Assembly: GCF_018199995.1 (NCBI RefSeq)
Contig: NZ_CP073579.1
Location: forward strand, 806,001 to 870,000
From: Photobacterium sp. GJ3
GTDB lineage: Bacteria; Pseudomonadota; Gammaproteobacteria; Enterobacterales; Vibrionaceae
Direction of reading: 5' to 3'
Length of the DNA stretch: 64,000 bases
Under the pieces are notes generated by a model, which did not search any database, was not told where the DNA came from, and saw nothing but the letters and a program-made list of their open reading frames with translations. Shown in pieces: positions 35,966 through 45,438 of this stretch (position 1 is the first letter of the stretch; each line of letters begins with the position of its first letter). Both the position numbers and the translations under genes were made by a program.

Positions 35966-38428
35966 TCAGCGTTTCACAGCCTCAAGCTGCCAGATATTGT
36001 TCACATAATCACGAATACTTCGGTCTGAGCTGAACTTGCCGACCAGCGCAGTATTCAGAATGGCTTTTCTTGCCCAGCCCGCCTGATCACGATAGGCCTC
36101 ATCAATCCGTTCCTGAGCAGAGACATAATCCGCAAAATCTGCCAGAACGAAGTAAGGATCACCGCCTTCCAGCAGATTGTGGCGAATGCCAGCCAATGCA
36201 TCCGGTTCACCCGGTGTAAAGGTGTCACCCAGCAGCAGATCCAACGAAGCTTTCAGCAAGCTGTCAGACTCGTAGTAACGCGCGGGCTGATAGCCCTGCT
36301 GCTTGAGCTCAAGCACTTCATCCACCAGCAACCCAAAGATGAAGATATTGTCATCACCCACTTCTTCACGGATTTCCACATTGGCGCCATCCATGGTCCC
36401 GACCGTCAGGGCGCCATTCAGTGCCAGCTTCATATTCCCGGTGCCAGAGGCTTCTTTGCCTGCCGTTGAAATCTGCTCGGAGACATCTGCCGCCGGGATG
36501 ATGATTTCAGCCAGACTGACCCGGTAATCCGGAATGAAGACCACCTTGAGCTTACCGCCCAGACGCGGATCGTTGTTCACTTGCTCAGCCACTTTATTGA
36601 TGGCAAAAATAATCTCTTTCGCCAGCGCATAACCCGGCGCTGCTTTTGCAGCAAAAATGAAGACCCGGGGCGTCATCTCAAACTGCGGATCATTCAGCAG
36701 ACGATGATACAGCGACAGAATATGAACAAGATTCAGATGCTGACGCTTGTACTCGTGCAGACGTTTAATCTGAACATCAAAAATCGCATCAGTATCCAGT
36801 GCAATGCCCAGATTGTCTGCAACCCAGTCTGCCAGGCGCTGCTTGTTCGCTTTTTTGACCGCCATATAACGCTGCTGGAATTCAGCATCATCTGCAAAAT
36901 CAGCCAGGGCAGACAACTGCGATAACTGCGCCGGCCAGCCCGTTCCAATTTTCTCATCAATCAGCTGGCTCAGAGCCGGGTTACAGAATTTCAGCCAGCG
37001 ACGTGGTGTCACACCATTCGTGACGTTCTGCAGTTTTCCTGGAAATAACGCATCAAATTCCGGGAACAGATCGCGCTTCACCAGCTCCGAATGCAGTGCT
37101 GCCACACCGTTCACTGCATAACTGCCAATCACACAGAGGTTTGCCATGCGCACCATACGCTGACCGCCTTCCTGAATCACCGACAGTTTCTGTTTGATGT
37201 CATCTCGTCCCGGCCATTTCGCTTCCACTTCAGCCATAAATCTGTGGTTGATTTCAAAGATGATTTCCAGATGACGGGGTAACAGCTCAGCAATCAAGGC
37301 TTCGCTCCAGGTTTCCAGCGCTTCCGGGAGCAATGTGTGGTTGGTGTAAGCAAACACCTGATTGCAAATCGACCATGCAGCTTCCCAGCTCAGTTGATGC
37401 TCATCCAGCAGGATCCGCATCAGCTCAGGGATCGCGATGGTCGGGTGTGTGTCATTCAGCTGAATCGTTTCCTGCGCAGCCAGCGCTTCAATCGGATGAC
37501 CCGCAGCCAGATGGCGACGCAGAATATCTGCAACTGAACAGGCACAATGGAAGTACTGCTGCATCAGTCGCAGCGTTTTGCCCTGATCATGATTGTCATT
37601 CGGGTACAGCACCTTGGTGATATTGCCGGCTTCAATCGCGGCTGCTTGCGCCCCGACGTAATCCCCCTCATTGAACGGTGCGAGACGGAAAGGCACCGGG
37701 GCACGACACTCCCACAAACGCAGCGGATAGACACTGTGATTCTGGTAGCCGATCACAGGCAGATCCCAGGCCACACCTTCAACCTGCATACCTGGCACCC
37801 AGCGGCGTCGCTGTGCGCCCTGCTCATCGGTATACACTTCAACCCGGCCATAAAAACCTGCTGTCTGGTTCAGTTCCGGGCGTTGAATCTCCCATGGGTA
37901 GCCTTCCTGTCCGCGCCAGCCATCCGGCGCTTCCATCTGGCGGCCCTGATCGAATGACTGCCGAAACAGACCGTATTCATAGTGAAGACCATAGCCCACT
38001 GCAGGAAATTCCTGCGCAGCCAGAGAATCCATAAAGCAGGCAGCCAAGCGCCCTAGTCCGCCATTCCCAAGCGCAGGATCTCGCTCCTCTTCCAGCAAAT
38101 CGGTCAGGTTCTGACCCAGCTCAGCCATCGCTTCAGCCACAGGCGCATACAGATCCAGACTGATCAGGTTGTTGCCGGTCAGGCGACCGATCAAAAATTC
38201 CAGAGAAAGATAATTCACACTGCGGCAATCAGTCGCTGCCAGATGTTGCTCCGTGTCAATCAGGTTACCCGTGCTGGTTTCAGCCAGGGCACGACTCATC
38301 GCCAGATACCAGTGACGGGCACTGGCTGTTGCCGGCGTCTGGGCATAAGTCGTCAGAAGATGTTGTTTTACCGAAGCCTGAAATGCGGCTTTATCAAAAG
38401 AAAGCGCCTGAGGTTGATTCTGCATCAT
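35966..38428 (-). CDS. malP: Maltodextrin (glycogen-type) phosphorylase
   Basis: Pyridoxal-phosphate enzyme that releases glucose-1-phosphate from alpha-1,4-glucans. EERDPALGNGGLGRLAACFMDSLA and EASGTGNMKLALNGALTVGTMDGANVEI, with the PLP-binding Lys, are diagnostic. It is 820 residues, against 797 for E. coli MalP. The ATG doublet at 38428/38425 leaves the exact start open; the upstream signal gcgaga is weak. It heads the malP-malQ-glgB operon, divergent from malT, which indicates maltose control; it could also serve glycogen breakdown. Confidence 0.94.
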   Translation of the reverse strand: MMQNQPQALSFDKAAFQASVKQHLLTTYAQTPATASARHWYLAMSRALAETSTGNLIDTEQHLAATDCRSVNYLSLEFLIGRLTGNNLISLDLYAPVAEAMAELGQNLTDLLEEERDPALGNGGLGRLAACFMDSLAAQEFPAVGYGLHYEYGLFRQSFDQGRQMEAPDGWRGQEGYPWEIQRPELNQTAGFYGRVEVYTDEQGAQRRRWVPGMQVEGVAWDLPVIGYQNHSVYPLRLWECRAPVPFRLAPFNEGDYVGAQAAAIEAGNITKVLYPNDNHDQGKTLRLMQQYFHCACSVADILRRHLAAGHPIEALAAQETIQLNDTHPTIAIPELMRILLDEHQLSWEAAWSICNQVFAYTNHTLLPEALETWSEALIAELLPRHLEIIFEINHRFMAEVEAKWPGRDDIKQKLSVIQEGGQRMVRMANLCVIGSYAVNGVAALHSELVKRDLFPEFDALFPGKLQNVTNGVTPRRWLKFCNPALSQLIDEKIGTGWPAQLSQLSALADFADDAEFQQRYMAVKKANKQRLADWVADNLGIALDTDAIFDVQIKRLHEYKRQHLNLVHILSLYHRLLNDPQFEMTPRVFIFAAKAAPGYALAKEIIFAINKVAEQVNNDPRLGGKLKVVFIPDYRVSLAEIIIPAADVSEQISTAGKEASGTGNMKLALNGALTVGTMDGANVEIREEVGDDNIFIFGLLVDEVLELKQQGYQPARYYESDSLLKASLDLLLGDTFTPGEPDALAGIRHNLLEGGDPYFVLADFADYVSAQERIDEAYRDQAGWARKAILNTALVGKFSSDRSIRDYVNNIWQLEAVKR

Positions 38429-38807
38429 GGTTTTCTCGCTGTCGGGTCATATTCAGTCAAAAAATTCTGAGGTTCATGCTGCCTGTGACCCGGCCGAAAA
38501 ACATCATCCTGAAAACCTGAGGTTGAGGGAGTAGCAGCAGGGCGTAGTCCGTCTCTGAACATGCTTTCTGTGACAACATCTTGAAATTCATTGTGATATC
38601 CCGGTTCAATTCTGATGCCAGTCACAAAAACACGGGCACTACACCTGTGCAGGAGACATACCGAAAGTACTGGAGAATTCAATAAAGTGTGACTCATCAC
38701 TTACTTTCAGGGATGAGAAGTGCAACAAATGCTGATTTAGGCGGGGATACAGGTAATGATAAATACGCCTACACCATCAACCATGACAATTCAGAAAAAT
38801 TAAAATT
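38429..38807. promoter_or_regulatory. Divergent malP / malT control region
   Basis: This 379-base gap contains no gene. GGATGA, the core of the MalT box (GGGGATGAGG-like), occurs on the plus strand in AGGGATGAGA near 38710. It occurs on the minus strand in CAGGATGAT near 38505. GGGGATAC lies near 38739. Such single boxes are weak evidence. Several TGTGA half-sites are present, but none forms a convincing CRP site. Confidence 0.4.
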
Positions 38808-41525
38808 ATGTGGATACCTTCTAAGCTGACTCGCCCTGCGCGATTGCACAATGCGATATTACGCCCCAGATTGCTGGATCTGCTGCAACATGCCCCCGCC
38901 TACCGGCTGGTGCTGTTTCGGTCTCCGGCTGGCTATGGCAAAACCACCATGGCTGCGCAGTGGCTGAATGAGCATCCGCATACCGGCTGGTTCAATCTGG
39001 ACGACAATGACAACGATCCCTTTCGCTTTGCCAACTATCTGCTTCAGGCACTGAATAAAGCGTCTCAGGATGCTTGCCTGAAGACCAAAGCCATGGCAGA
39101 ACGTCGCCAGTTTGCCTGCCTCAGTACCCTGTTCAGCGAACTCTTCGCAGAACTGCAGGATTACCCGCACCAGACGTATCTGGTGCTGGACGATTATCAT
39201 GTGATTCACAACGAAGACATTCATGATGGTATGCGCTTTTTCCTTAAGCACATGCCGGATGAAATGACACTGGTTGTAACGAGCCGCAGTCAGCCTCCGC
39301 TGGGCACTGCCAACCTGCGGGTCCGGGATCTGCTCATCGAAGCCGATCATGAATCTCTTGCATTTGATGAAGAGGAAACCACGCGGTTTTTCAGCAAACG
39401 TGTCGCGAATGAGATCGAAACCACCGCACTAAGTAACCTTCGTGCACAAGTTGAAGGCTGGCCGTCAGCCCTTCAGCTCATCGCGCTGCACGCTCAGCAG
39501 CGCCCGAATCATCTCGCCGAATCAGCCCTGTCACTCGCAGAATTTAATCGAAGCCACCTGTGGGATTACCTCGCGGAAGAAGTCTTTGATTTACTCGATG
39601 AAGACACCCGCAGTTTCCTGCTGCATTGCTCAGTGCTCGATATGTTCAATGCCGAATTAGTCATGGATCTGACGGGTCGCAGCGATGCCCTGATCAAACT
39701 CGAAACACTCAATCGCATCGGGCTCTTTATCAGCCCGCTGGAAGGTGCCGATAACTGGTTCCGTTTTCATCATCTGTTTGCTGAATTCCTGCGCCACAAA
39801 CGCCACGCTCACATCCCGGAACAGCGAAAAGAACTGCACAACAAAGCCGCACTGGCCTGGCTGAATCAGAACAGTCCGCAGCAGGCGCTTTACCATGTGA
39901 AAAAAAGTCAGAATCATTCTTTAATGGTTGAGATTCTGTCTGACCATGGCTGGCAGATGTTCCATCATGGTGAACTGCGCATACTTGAAGACTGTATTGC
40001 TTCGCTGGATAAAGTCTTGCTGTTCAGCAGCCCGCGCCTGATTCTGCTGCGACTCTGGCTGGCACAAAGTCAGCATCGCTACAACGAAGTGGGCGATCTG
40101 ATTGCAGAATCTGAAGCAGAAATGCTGGCCAATCACATTCAGCTGGATGATGCCCTGCAGGGTGAACTGAATGCGTTACGTGCGCAGGTTGCCATCAATC
40201 AGGGCAAACCCGAAGACGCTCTCTTGCTGTCTGAACAAGCGCTGGGCCAGTTGCCTGCAACCACCTACCGCAGCCGGATTGTGGCGACTTCCGTGGTGGG
40301 GGAAGTCCATCACTGTCTGGGGAATCTGAACCGCGCATTACCGATGATGCAACAAACCGAAAAAATGGCGCGTCAGTATCATGTGTATCATCAGGCACTC
40401 TGGGCACTGTTGCAGCAAAGTGAAATTTTGCTGGCGCAAGGCGCTGTACAGCCTGCTTACGAGTTACTGGAGCAAGGATTCAAACTGGTCAAAGATCAGC
40501 ATTTGCACCAGGTCCCCATGCACGAGTTCCTGTTGCGATTGAAAGCACAGATCCTGTGGTGCTGGAACCGGCTGGATGAAGCAGAAGAAGCCGCGCTGAA
40601 AAGTCTGGATGTGCTCGCCCCTTACGATGACACCAAATCGCTGCAGGCATACTCCATGCTCGCCCGGATAGCGATGACCCGGGGGGAGCAGGACAAAGCC
40701 GCGCGCTATCTGCAACGCTGCAATGATCTGATGGCGCGTGCAGATTTTCACATTGACTGGCGTGCCAATGCCGACATTGCCAAACTGCTGTACTGGCAAC
40801 AGTGCAACGACACCAGCAGTATCCAGCAATGGCTGGAACAAGCAGAAGAACCGGACGGCTCGTGTAACCATTTTCAGCAGCAACAATGGCGAAACCTGGC
40901 ATTAGCCCAGCTACTGACTGGCAATATTGAAGAAGCACATCGGATTCTGACCATATTGCTGGACAGTTGTGAAAAGCACGCGCTGGTCACCGACAGAAAC
41001 CGAAACCTGATTCTGCTGGCAACCATTTGCAAGCGGGCAGGCAATCGGGAGACGGCGCTGAAACATCTGGCAGAAGCCCTGCATCTGACCAACAGCACAG
41101 GCATGGTTGGGAACTTTCTGATCGCAGCGGCAGATATTCAGGATCTGTTGCAAACCCTGATCGACGACAAAATGCTCAATGAGTTATCAATGCACCGGGC
41201 GCGGCATTTACTTCGTGAAATGAACAGCAAAGAAAAACACCGTCTGGTCCACTTCGATGAGGCATTTGTCGAAAAACTACTGAATCTGCCGGATTTACCG
41301 GAACTGATCCGCACCAGCCCGCTGACACAGCGTGAATGGCAGGTGCTTGGACTCATTTATACCGGCTACAGTAACGAACAGATTGCCACTGAACTGGACG
41401 TGGCGGCAACGACAATCAAAACCCATATCCGGAATCTGTATCAAAAACTGAATATCGCCAATCGCAACGAGGCGATTGAGACCGCACAGGAATTACTCAG
41501 CCTGATGGGCTATCAGGTTTCCTGA
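38808..41525 (+). CDS. malT: Maltose regulon activator MalT
   Basis: 905 residues, as in E. coli (901). The STAND ATPase module begins with [21 protein letters not shown] (Walker A, about residues 36-50) and [10 protein letters not shown] (Walker B). A winged-helix and TPR-like helical sensor follow through about residue 830. The C-terminal LuxR-type helix-turn-helix reads [20 protein letters not shown] then [20 protein letters not shown]. With ATP and maltotriose it activates the mal genes. It is divergent from malP, as in other gammaproteobacteria. The ATG at 38808 has only an A-rich upstream region, and poor initiation of malT is common. Confidence 0.96.
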   Translation: MWIPSKLTRPARLHNAILRPRLLDLLQHAPAYRLVLFRSPAGYGKTTMAAQWLNEHPHTGWFNLDDNDNDPFRFANYLLQALNKASQDACLKTKAMAERRQFACLSTLFSELFAELQDYPHQTYLVLDDYHVIHNEDIHDGMRFFLKHMPDEMTLVVTSRSQPPLGTANLRVRDLLIEADHESLAFDEEETTRFFSKRVANEIETTALSNLRAQVEGWPSALQLIALHAQQRPNHLAESALSLAEFNRSHLWDYLAEEVFDLLDEDTRSFLLHCSVLDMFNAELVMDLTGRSDALIKLETLNRIGLFISPLEGADNWFRFHHLFAEFLRHKRHAHIPEQRKELHNKAALAWLNQNSPQQALYHVKKSQNHSLMVEILSDHGWQMFHHGELRILEDCIASLDKVLLFSSPRLILLRLWLAQSQHRYNEVGDLIAESEAEMLANHIQLDDALQGELNALRAQVAINQGKPEDALLLSEQALGQLPATTYRSRIVATSVVGEVHHCLGNLNRALPMMQQTEKMARQYHVYHQALWALLQQSEILLAQGAVQPAYELLEQGFKLVKDQHLHQVPMHEFLLRLKAQILWCWNRLDEAEEAALKSLDVLAPYDDTKSLQAYSMLARIAMTRGEQDKAARYLQRCNDLMARADFHIDWRANADIAKLLYWQQCNDTSSIQQWLEQAEEPDGSCNHFQQQQWRNLALAQLLTGNIEEAHRILTILLDSCEKHALVTDRNRNLILLATICKRAGNRETALKHLAEALHLTNSTGMVGNFLIAAADIQDLLQTLIDDKMLNELSMHRARHLLREMNSKEKHRLVHFDEAFVEKLLNLPDLPELIRTSPLTQREWQVLGLIYTGYSNEQIATELDVAATTIKTHIRNLYQKLNIANRNEAIETAQELLSLMGYQVS

Positions 41526-41636
41526 GCCATTCACCTGTCGAAGAGTCGTCAGCCCAACGCTGGCTATTGTTCAACATCATTGCATGCTCGCCTGCGCAAC
41601 AATGACAACATTCATGAATATTCAGTGTCTTACGAG

Positions 41637-41652
41637 CCCCGCGACTGCGGGG
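41637..41652. other. GC-rich hairpin between convergent genes
   Basis: CCCCGC and GCGGGG with a 4-base loop lie in the 220-base gap between malT and the convergent hydrolase. There is no T-run, so a role as terminator is only possible. Confidence 0.35.
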
Positions 41653-41745
41653 ATTCACAGGATGCAGGATGAGCGCGAGCCAGAAAGCTAACGTCCGAAA
41701 GGATTCTCCTCCCCCCGTTCTCATCCCTGGGTTTGATGACTCACG

Positions 41746-42282
41746 TTAACGAGCGATCACCTCAGCCGTCGGGACCGCCTGAATCCGCACCGGGAAACTT
41801 TCCGCCCACGACAGCACCGACGTATGGTGCTCACGAATCAGTGCGCCTGAAGCATAAGGCTTGTCATGTGTGGTATGTGCATCCGCCACCAATGTGACAC
41901 CGTAACCCAAAACCGCTGCACGCCGTGTTGTCGTGTCGACACAGAAATCTGTCGCGTAACCACAAATGATCAGATGATCGATACCCAGTCGCTCCAGTGT
42001 CGATTGCAAAGCGGTGTCGTGAAAAGAATCCGGTGTCGTTTTTCTGACAAGCACATCGTCGTCCGACGTTTCCAGATCCCGGTGCAATTGCCACCCTTCC
42101 GAGTTGTAGGCGATCTCAGTGCCAGGCGCTTCGTGCTGAATCAATATCACGGGCAAAGAGCGTGCTCTGGCCCAACGGGTCAGTTGATTGATCCGTGAAA
42201 CCACTTCATCGGCTTCAAACGGGTGTGGTTCAGGTTCAAAACAAATTCGCTGAACATCAATTACAACGATCGCTTGTGTCAT
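41746..42282 (-). CDS. Isochorismatase-family cysteine hydrolase
   Basis: 178 residues with the catalytic triad pattern of the family: Asp9 in AIVVIDVQ, the Lys in LVRKTTPDSF and the Cys in CGYATDFCVDTTTRRA, preceded by the cis-peptide-type GYAT. Members hydrolyse small amides or vinyl ethers (nicotinamide, isochorismate, N-carbamoyl compounds). The substrate here cannot be told. The next leftward-reading gene (epimerase-like) ends 28 bases upstream, so the two may be co-transcribed. Confidence 0.88.
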   Translation of the reverse strand: MTQAIVVIDVQRICFEPEPHPFEADEVVSRINQLTRWARARSLPVILIQHEAPGTEIAYNSEGWQLHRDLETSDDDVLVRKTTPDSFHDTALQSTLERLGIDHLIICGYATDFCVDTTTRRAAVLGYGVTLVADAHTTHDKPYASGALIREHHTSVLSWAESFPVRIQAVPTAEVIAR

Positions 42283-42310
42283 GGCGTATCCTTACTCGCA
42301 CGAAATTAAC

Positions 42311-43138
42311 TTAGCAGCCAATAAGATAGCGACGAATCGAATGGGTTGCACGGAAAAGATCGGAGACCGGGAGATCAAGATGCATCTGTTCAACTTCCAG
42401 TGCCATTTCACCCTGCATGAGACTGAACGTGTCCCAGTCCACTTGCCGGATATGCCGAATCTTTCGAGTCTGTTTTAATAATTCGGCAAAATCGAATGCG
42501 GAATAACCGCATGATTCTGCAATGAAATGCTGTGTACCCTGCACTTTCAACGATGCCAACGTTGCATAAAAGGGTCCGATATCTGCCACATGCACATATT
42601 GATGCCATCCCGTGCTGGGGACTGCCACAGTCATCTGTTGGTCAGGTAATCCCGCCAGAATGCGTCTCAGCTGACAATTATCGCCACCATAAATCAGGCT
42701 GGGGCAATAAACGATATTCCACCCCCGATTCAATGCAGCCTGAATCGTTGCCTGATCCGGCTCAACGACTGAGATTGGACGACAGATAAAATGCTTGAGA
42801 TCCTGAACCGATGCATGGCCGAACAGCCACACGCCTGAGGTATGAATCCGAACGGCATCCGGGGCAGCAAGCATATCTAACTGCTTCATCAGCCGCTGCT
42901 CCTGCACCGCAATTTCCTGGGGCGAGTATTGTGACCAGTGAGGTCTGGCGCAATTGATCACAACATCAAAAAAAGCATTCAAGTGTTCGTCCTGAGCCGA
43001 AACCGTCATCGCAGGGTCATCACATTCCGATACGGGCCGGTGAGCAAAATGAAAAACCTGATAACCCAGAGAATTCATATATCCCGAAACATGCCGGCCA
43101 ACATAGCCTGAAGCCCCGGCGATCAACACTTTATTCAT
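42311..43138 (-). CDS. NAD-dependent epimerase/dehydratase-family protein
   Basis: 275 residues from ATG 43138, with AGAGG upstream. The Rossmann motif VLIAGASGYVGRHVSGY is clear, as in extended or atypical SDRs. The usual YxxxK site is not obvious: the equivalent region reads HTSGVWLFGHASVQDLKHFI, so it may bind NAD(P) without classical dehydrogenase chemistry. Its role is unknown. It is the last chromosomal gene before the restriction-modification island. Confidence 0.8.
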   Translation of the reverse strand: MNKVLIAGASGYVGRHVSGYMNSLGYQVFHFAHRPVSECDDPAMTVSAQDEHLNAFFDVVINCARPHWSQYSPQEIAVQEQRLMKQLDMLAAPDAVRIHTSGVWLFGHASVQDLKHFICRPISVVEPDQATIQAALNRGWNIVYCPSLIYGGDNCQLRRILAGLPDQQMTVAVPSTGWHQYVHVADIGPFYATLASLKVQGTQHFIAESCGYSAFDFAELLKQTRKIRHIRQVDWDTFSLMQGEMALEVEQMHLDLPVSDLFRATHSIRRYLIGC

Positions 43139-43415
43139 CTTTACGCCTCTGAAAACAACGCGAGCACCTTTCATTCACAAACAATTATGCCAGTAAGCGC
43201 ATACAAAGGCACTTCTTCATCAATTGTTCGATTTTTTCGAATGATCAATTCATCCGACAAGCATGGTGTTTCTAGTCATAACCGTTAGGATCGGGAGATT
43301 CATTCAAAAGCGGAGTCCCGTCATGTTTCATGCTGTAAGACGACACTGGTATATGAGAGGATTAACACAATTTTATACCTTATCCCGATTGAAAATACTC
43401 CAATTGTGACCATAG

Positions 43416-43433
43416 TGGTTTTGCACAAAACCA
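43416..43433. promoter_or_regulatory. Near-perfect palindrome upstream of the restriction gene
   Basis: TGGTTTTG and CAAAACCA face each other across 2 bases in the 420-base gap before the EcoRII-type gene (43139-43558). It is directly preceded by GACCATAG. It could be an operator for the restriction gene. Nothing else is recognisable in the gap, which is A/T-rich compared with its surroundings. Confidence 0.4.
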
Positions 43434-43558
43434 TCATCTACCCCCGCCAAATTTGAAATAGTTAAAAGTTCGAGCAGTGAGGACTTGATCGGATACTCAA
43501 CAAGAGAGATAGATGATAATATTCAAATACTTAATCCAATAATTCAGGAACCATATTA

Positions 43559-44779
43559 ATGTTCGAGCAATTGAAGGACGTCTTCAAGGTAGCTGCTTTC
43601 AAATACCTCAGTACGGTCGATGCTAATCCTGCTATATCCAACCAGCATGAGATTGGTGGCCTAAAAGACGCAGGAATTGGCCAGCACCTCGGAATACTGG
43701 ATGATGGTAAACGAAGGCAGATCCAAGCAACACTGGTTTATCTGGAAGATAATGAATCAACAATTCTTGTGGAAGATACCGTTACTTGGTACGACTGCCG
43801 TTTTGAAGACCATACACGCTCTGCTGAATGGAGACTGTATTACAAATCCAATGATGTAACCGAACGATTTCAGCCCGGTGATTTCTTCATGATTGCCCTG
43901 ACGCATGAAGGCCAGTTGCTGATGATTTTCTGCCCTCCTCAGAGTGAATATGAAAATCAAATTCGTTCAATTTTTGGGGCTCAACACCTTAATGCAAATA
44001 GAAAAGGACTTAAACAGGTAAGTATTAACAGCAACATTGCTTCCCCAATAAGGCTGATGTTCGCCCGATATGGGCTTGAGATTGGCCATGACGGTACCAA
44101 CTATCTCGATCTTATCCATGATAAATTTGGAAACAGCTTTCCTAAAACAAGAGACTTCTCAACGTTTGCCAGAGAACTATCACCAGAGGTATGTCCGATT
44201 GAGATGCCAGATGTTGCACTTATTCAATGGATGGAGACGGAAGAGTCAGCCTTCAGACAGTTGGAAAAGCACATTGTTCGGGAAAAGCTCAGAACTGGAT
44301 TTGGCGAAAACGGCGACGACGTGGATGAATTCGTCATCTTTTCACTCAGTGTTCAGAATCGCAGAAAAGCAAGAAGTGGACATGCATTCGAAAACCACAT
44401 TGAACATATCTTAAAAGAAAATAGGCTCACATTTCAGCGTGGGGCCCTTACTGAAGGAAAACAGAAACCCGACTTTTTGTTTCCAGGTTCTGACAGCTAC
44501 CAGAACCCTGCATTCCCTGCTGAACGCCTACGTATACTTGGTGCCAAAACGACATGTAAAGATCGATGGAGACAGGTACTTGCTGAAGGAAGCAGAGTAA
44601 AGCGAAAACACCTCATCACCCTTGAACATGCGATCAGTGAGGCTCAAACATCTCAGATGCAGCTCCTGAACCTGCAGTTGGTTGTCCCGGCCGCATTACA
44701 CGAGACTTACACAACCACACAAGCATCTTGGCTCATGAGTTTTGGTGACTTTATTTCAGAAATTCGCACATTAACTTAA
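43559..44779 (+). CDS. EcoRII-type (Type IIE) restriction endonuclease
   Basis: 406 residues, against 404 for EcoRII. The C-terminal half closely follows the EcoRII catalytic domain: SVQNRRKARSGHAFENHIEH, then ALTEGKQKPDFLFPG (Asp305) and LGAKTTCKDRWRQ (Lys330), a PD-(D/E)xK nuclease core. The N-terminal 150 or so residues (AFKYLSTVDANPAISNQHEIGG) correspond to the EcoRII effector domain with a B3-like DNA-binding fold, which holds the enzyme inactive until a second site binds. By homology it should cut before CCWGG. It is followed by vsr and a Dcm-type methyltransferase on the same strand. Confidence 0.9.
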   Translation: MFEQLKDVFKVAAFKYLSTVDANPAISNQHEIGGLKDAGIGQHLGILDDGKRRQIQATLVYLEDNESTILVEDTVTWYDCRFEDHTRSAEWRLYYKSNDVTERFQPGDFFMIALTHEGQLLMIFCPPQSEYENQIRSIFGAQHLNANRKGLKQVSINSNIASPIRLMFARYGLEIGHDGTNYLDLIHDKFGNSFPKTRDFSTFARELSPEVCPIEMPDVALIQWMETEESAFRQLEKHIVREKLRTGFGENGDDVDEFVIFSLSVQNRRKARSGHAFENHIEHILKENRLTFQRGALTEGKQKPDFLFPGSDSYQNPAFPAERLRILGAKTTCKDRWRQVLAEGSRVKRKHLITLEHAISEAQTSQMQLLNLQLVVPAALHETYTTTQASWLMSFGDFISEIRTLT

Positions 44780-44781
44780 AC
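44771..44781. repeat. 11-bp direct repeat bracketing the 3' end of the restriction gene
   Basis: TTAACTTAAAC occurs at 44771-44781, containing the stop of the restriction gene, and again at 44826-44836, just before the vsr ribosome binding site. This suggests a small duplication or recombination scar at the junction. Confidence 0.6.
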
Positions 44782-44846
44782 TCATGAATGAGAGTGATAA
44801 GCCCAGTGAATCAGGCTTGTAAAGGTTAACTTAAACGGAGGCTTGA

Positions 44847-45359
44847 GTGACTGCTGAAAGCCGCAAAAGCATGCGAAGCAGAAATATGCGCTCCGTTCGC
44901 ACCAAAAATACAAAACCTGAAATGCAAATACGGAGAGCCTTGCATGCCCGTGGTTACCGTTTTCGGGTTTCACCAAAAGATATCCCGGGGAAGCCTGACC
45001 TCTGGTTTTCAGGAAAACGAGCAGCCATCTTCGTCAATGGATGCTTCTGGCATGCCCACGGATGCCATCTCTTCAAAATACCTGGAAGTAACGCACCTTT
45101 CTGGAACAAAAAGCTGACGGAAAATGTAAGCAGGGATGCCCGAGTTCAGCAATTGCTTTTCGAACATGGCATTCGTGTTCTCGTTGTTTGGGAATGTGCA
45201 ATGAGAGGAAAGTCTTCGATAAGCCCTGACCTTGTCGCATTACTTGCAGCCACATGGCTTCAAAGCGAAAGCAAGTGTGGTTGTATCACAAGTAAAGGAC
45301 TCAACACCTTTCCCTGCCCTGATCCCCTCTTTATGATCGGCACTTACTATACTGTATAA
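44847..45359 (+). CDS. vsr: Very short patch repair endonuclease Vsr
   Basis: 170 residues. RSRNMRSVRTKNTKPEMQIRRAL, KDIPGKPDLWFSGKRAAIFV and NGCFWHAHGC are the Vsr signatures, including the catalytic Asp, the intercalating Phe/Trp and the His. It nicks T:G mismatches that arise when 5-methylcytosine at CCWGG deaminates, starting repair to C:G. It begins at GTG 44847 with GGAGG upstream, 67 bases after the restriction gene. A C-terminal extension of about 30 residues (QSESKCGCITSKGL...) follows the usual end. Confidence 0.94.
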   Translation: MTAESRKSMRSRNMRSVRTKNTKPEMQIRRALHARGYRFRVSPKDIPGKPDLWFSGKRAAIFVNGCFWHAHGCHLFKIPGSNAPFWNKKLTENVSRDARVQQLLFEHGIRVLVVWECAMRGKSSISPDLVALLAATWLQSESKCGCITSKGLNTFPCPDPLFMIGTYYTV

Positions 45360-45391
45360 AGATCCATAAAAAATGGAGAAAGGGAAAATCG

Positions 45392-45408
45392 TGTGATATA
45401 TTTACACA
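45392..45408. promoter_or_regulatory. Inverted repeat in front of the methyltransferase gene
   Basis: TGTGATATATTTACACA has TGTG/CACA arms and an A/T centre. It lies just before TTGACC (45413), which could be the -35 box of a separate methyltransferase promoter. It may be an operator for autoregulation; it is not a good CRP site. Confidence 0.4.
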
Positions 45409-45438
45409 CAATTTGACCTATATGACAAAAACGAAACC

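Noticed and set aside
38429..38807. CRP site in the malP-malT gap
   Set aside because: Several TGTGA half-sites exist, but none has a matching TCACA at 6-base spacing (TGTGACTCATCAC has only 4), so no site is called.
45392..45408. CRP site before the methyltransferase gene
   Set aside because: TGTGATATATTTACACA has the wrong right half and spacing for CRP; it is kept only as a generic inverted repeat.
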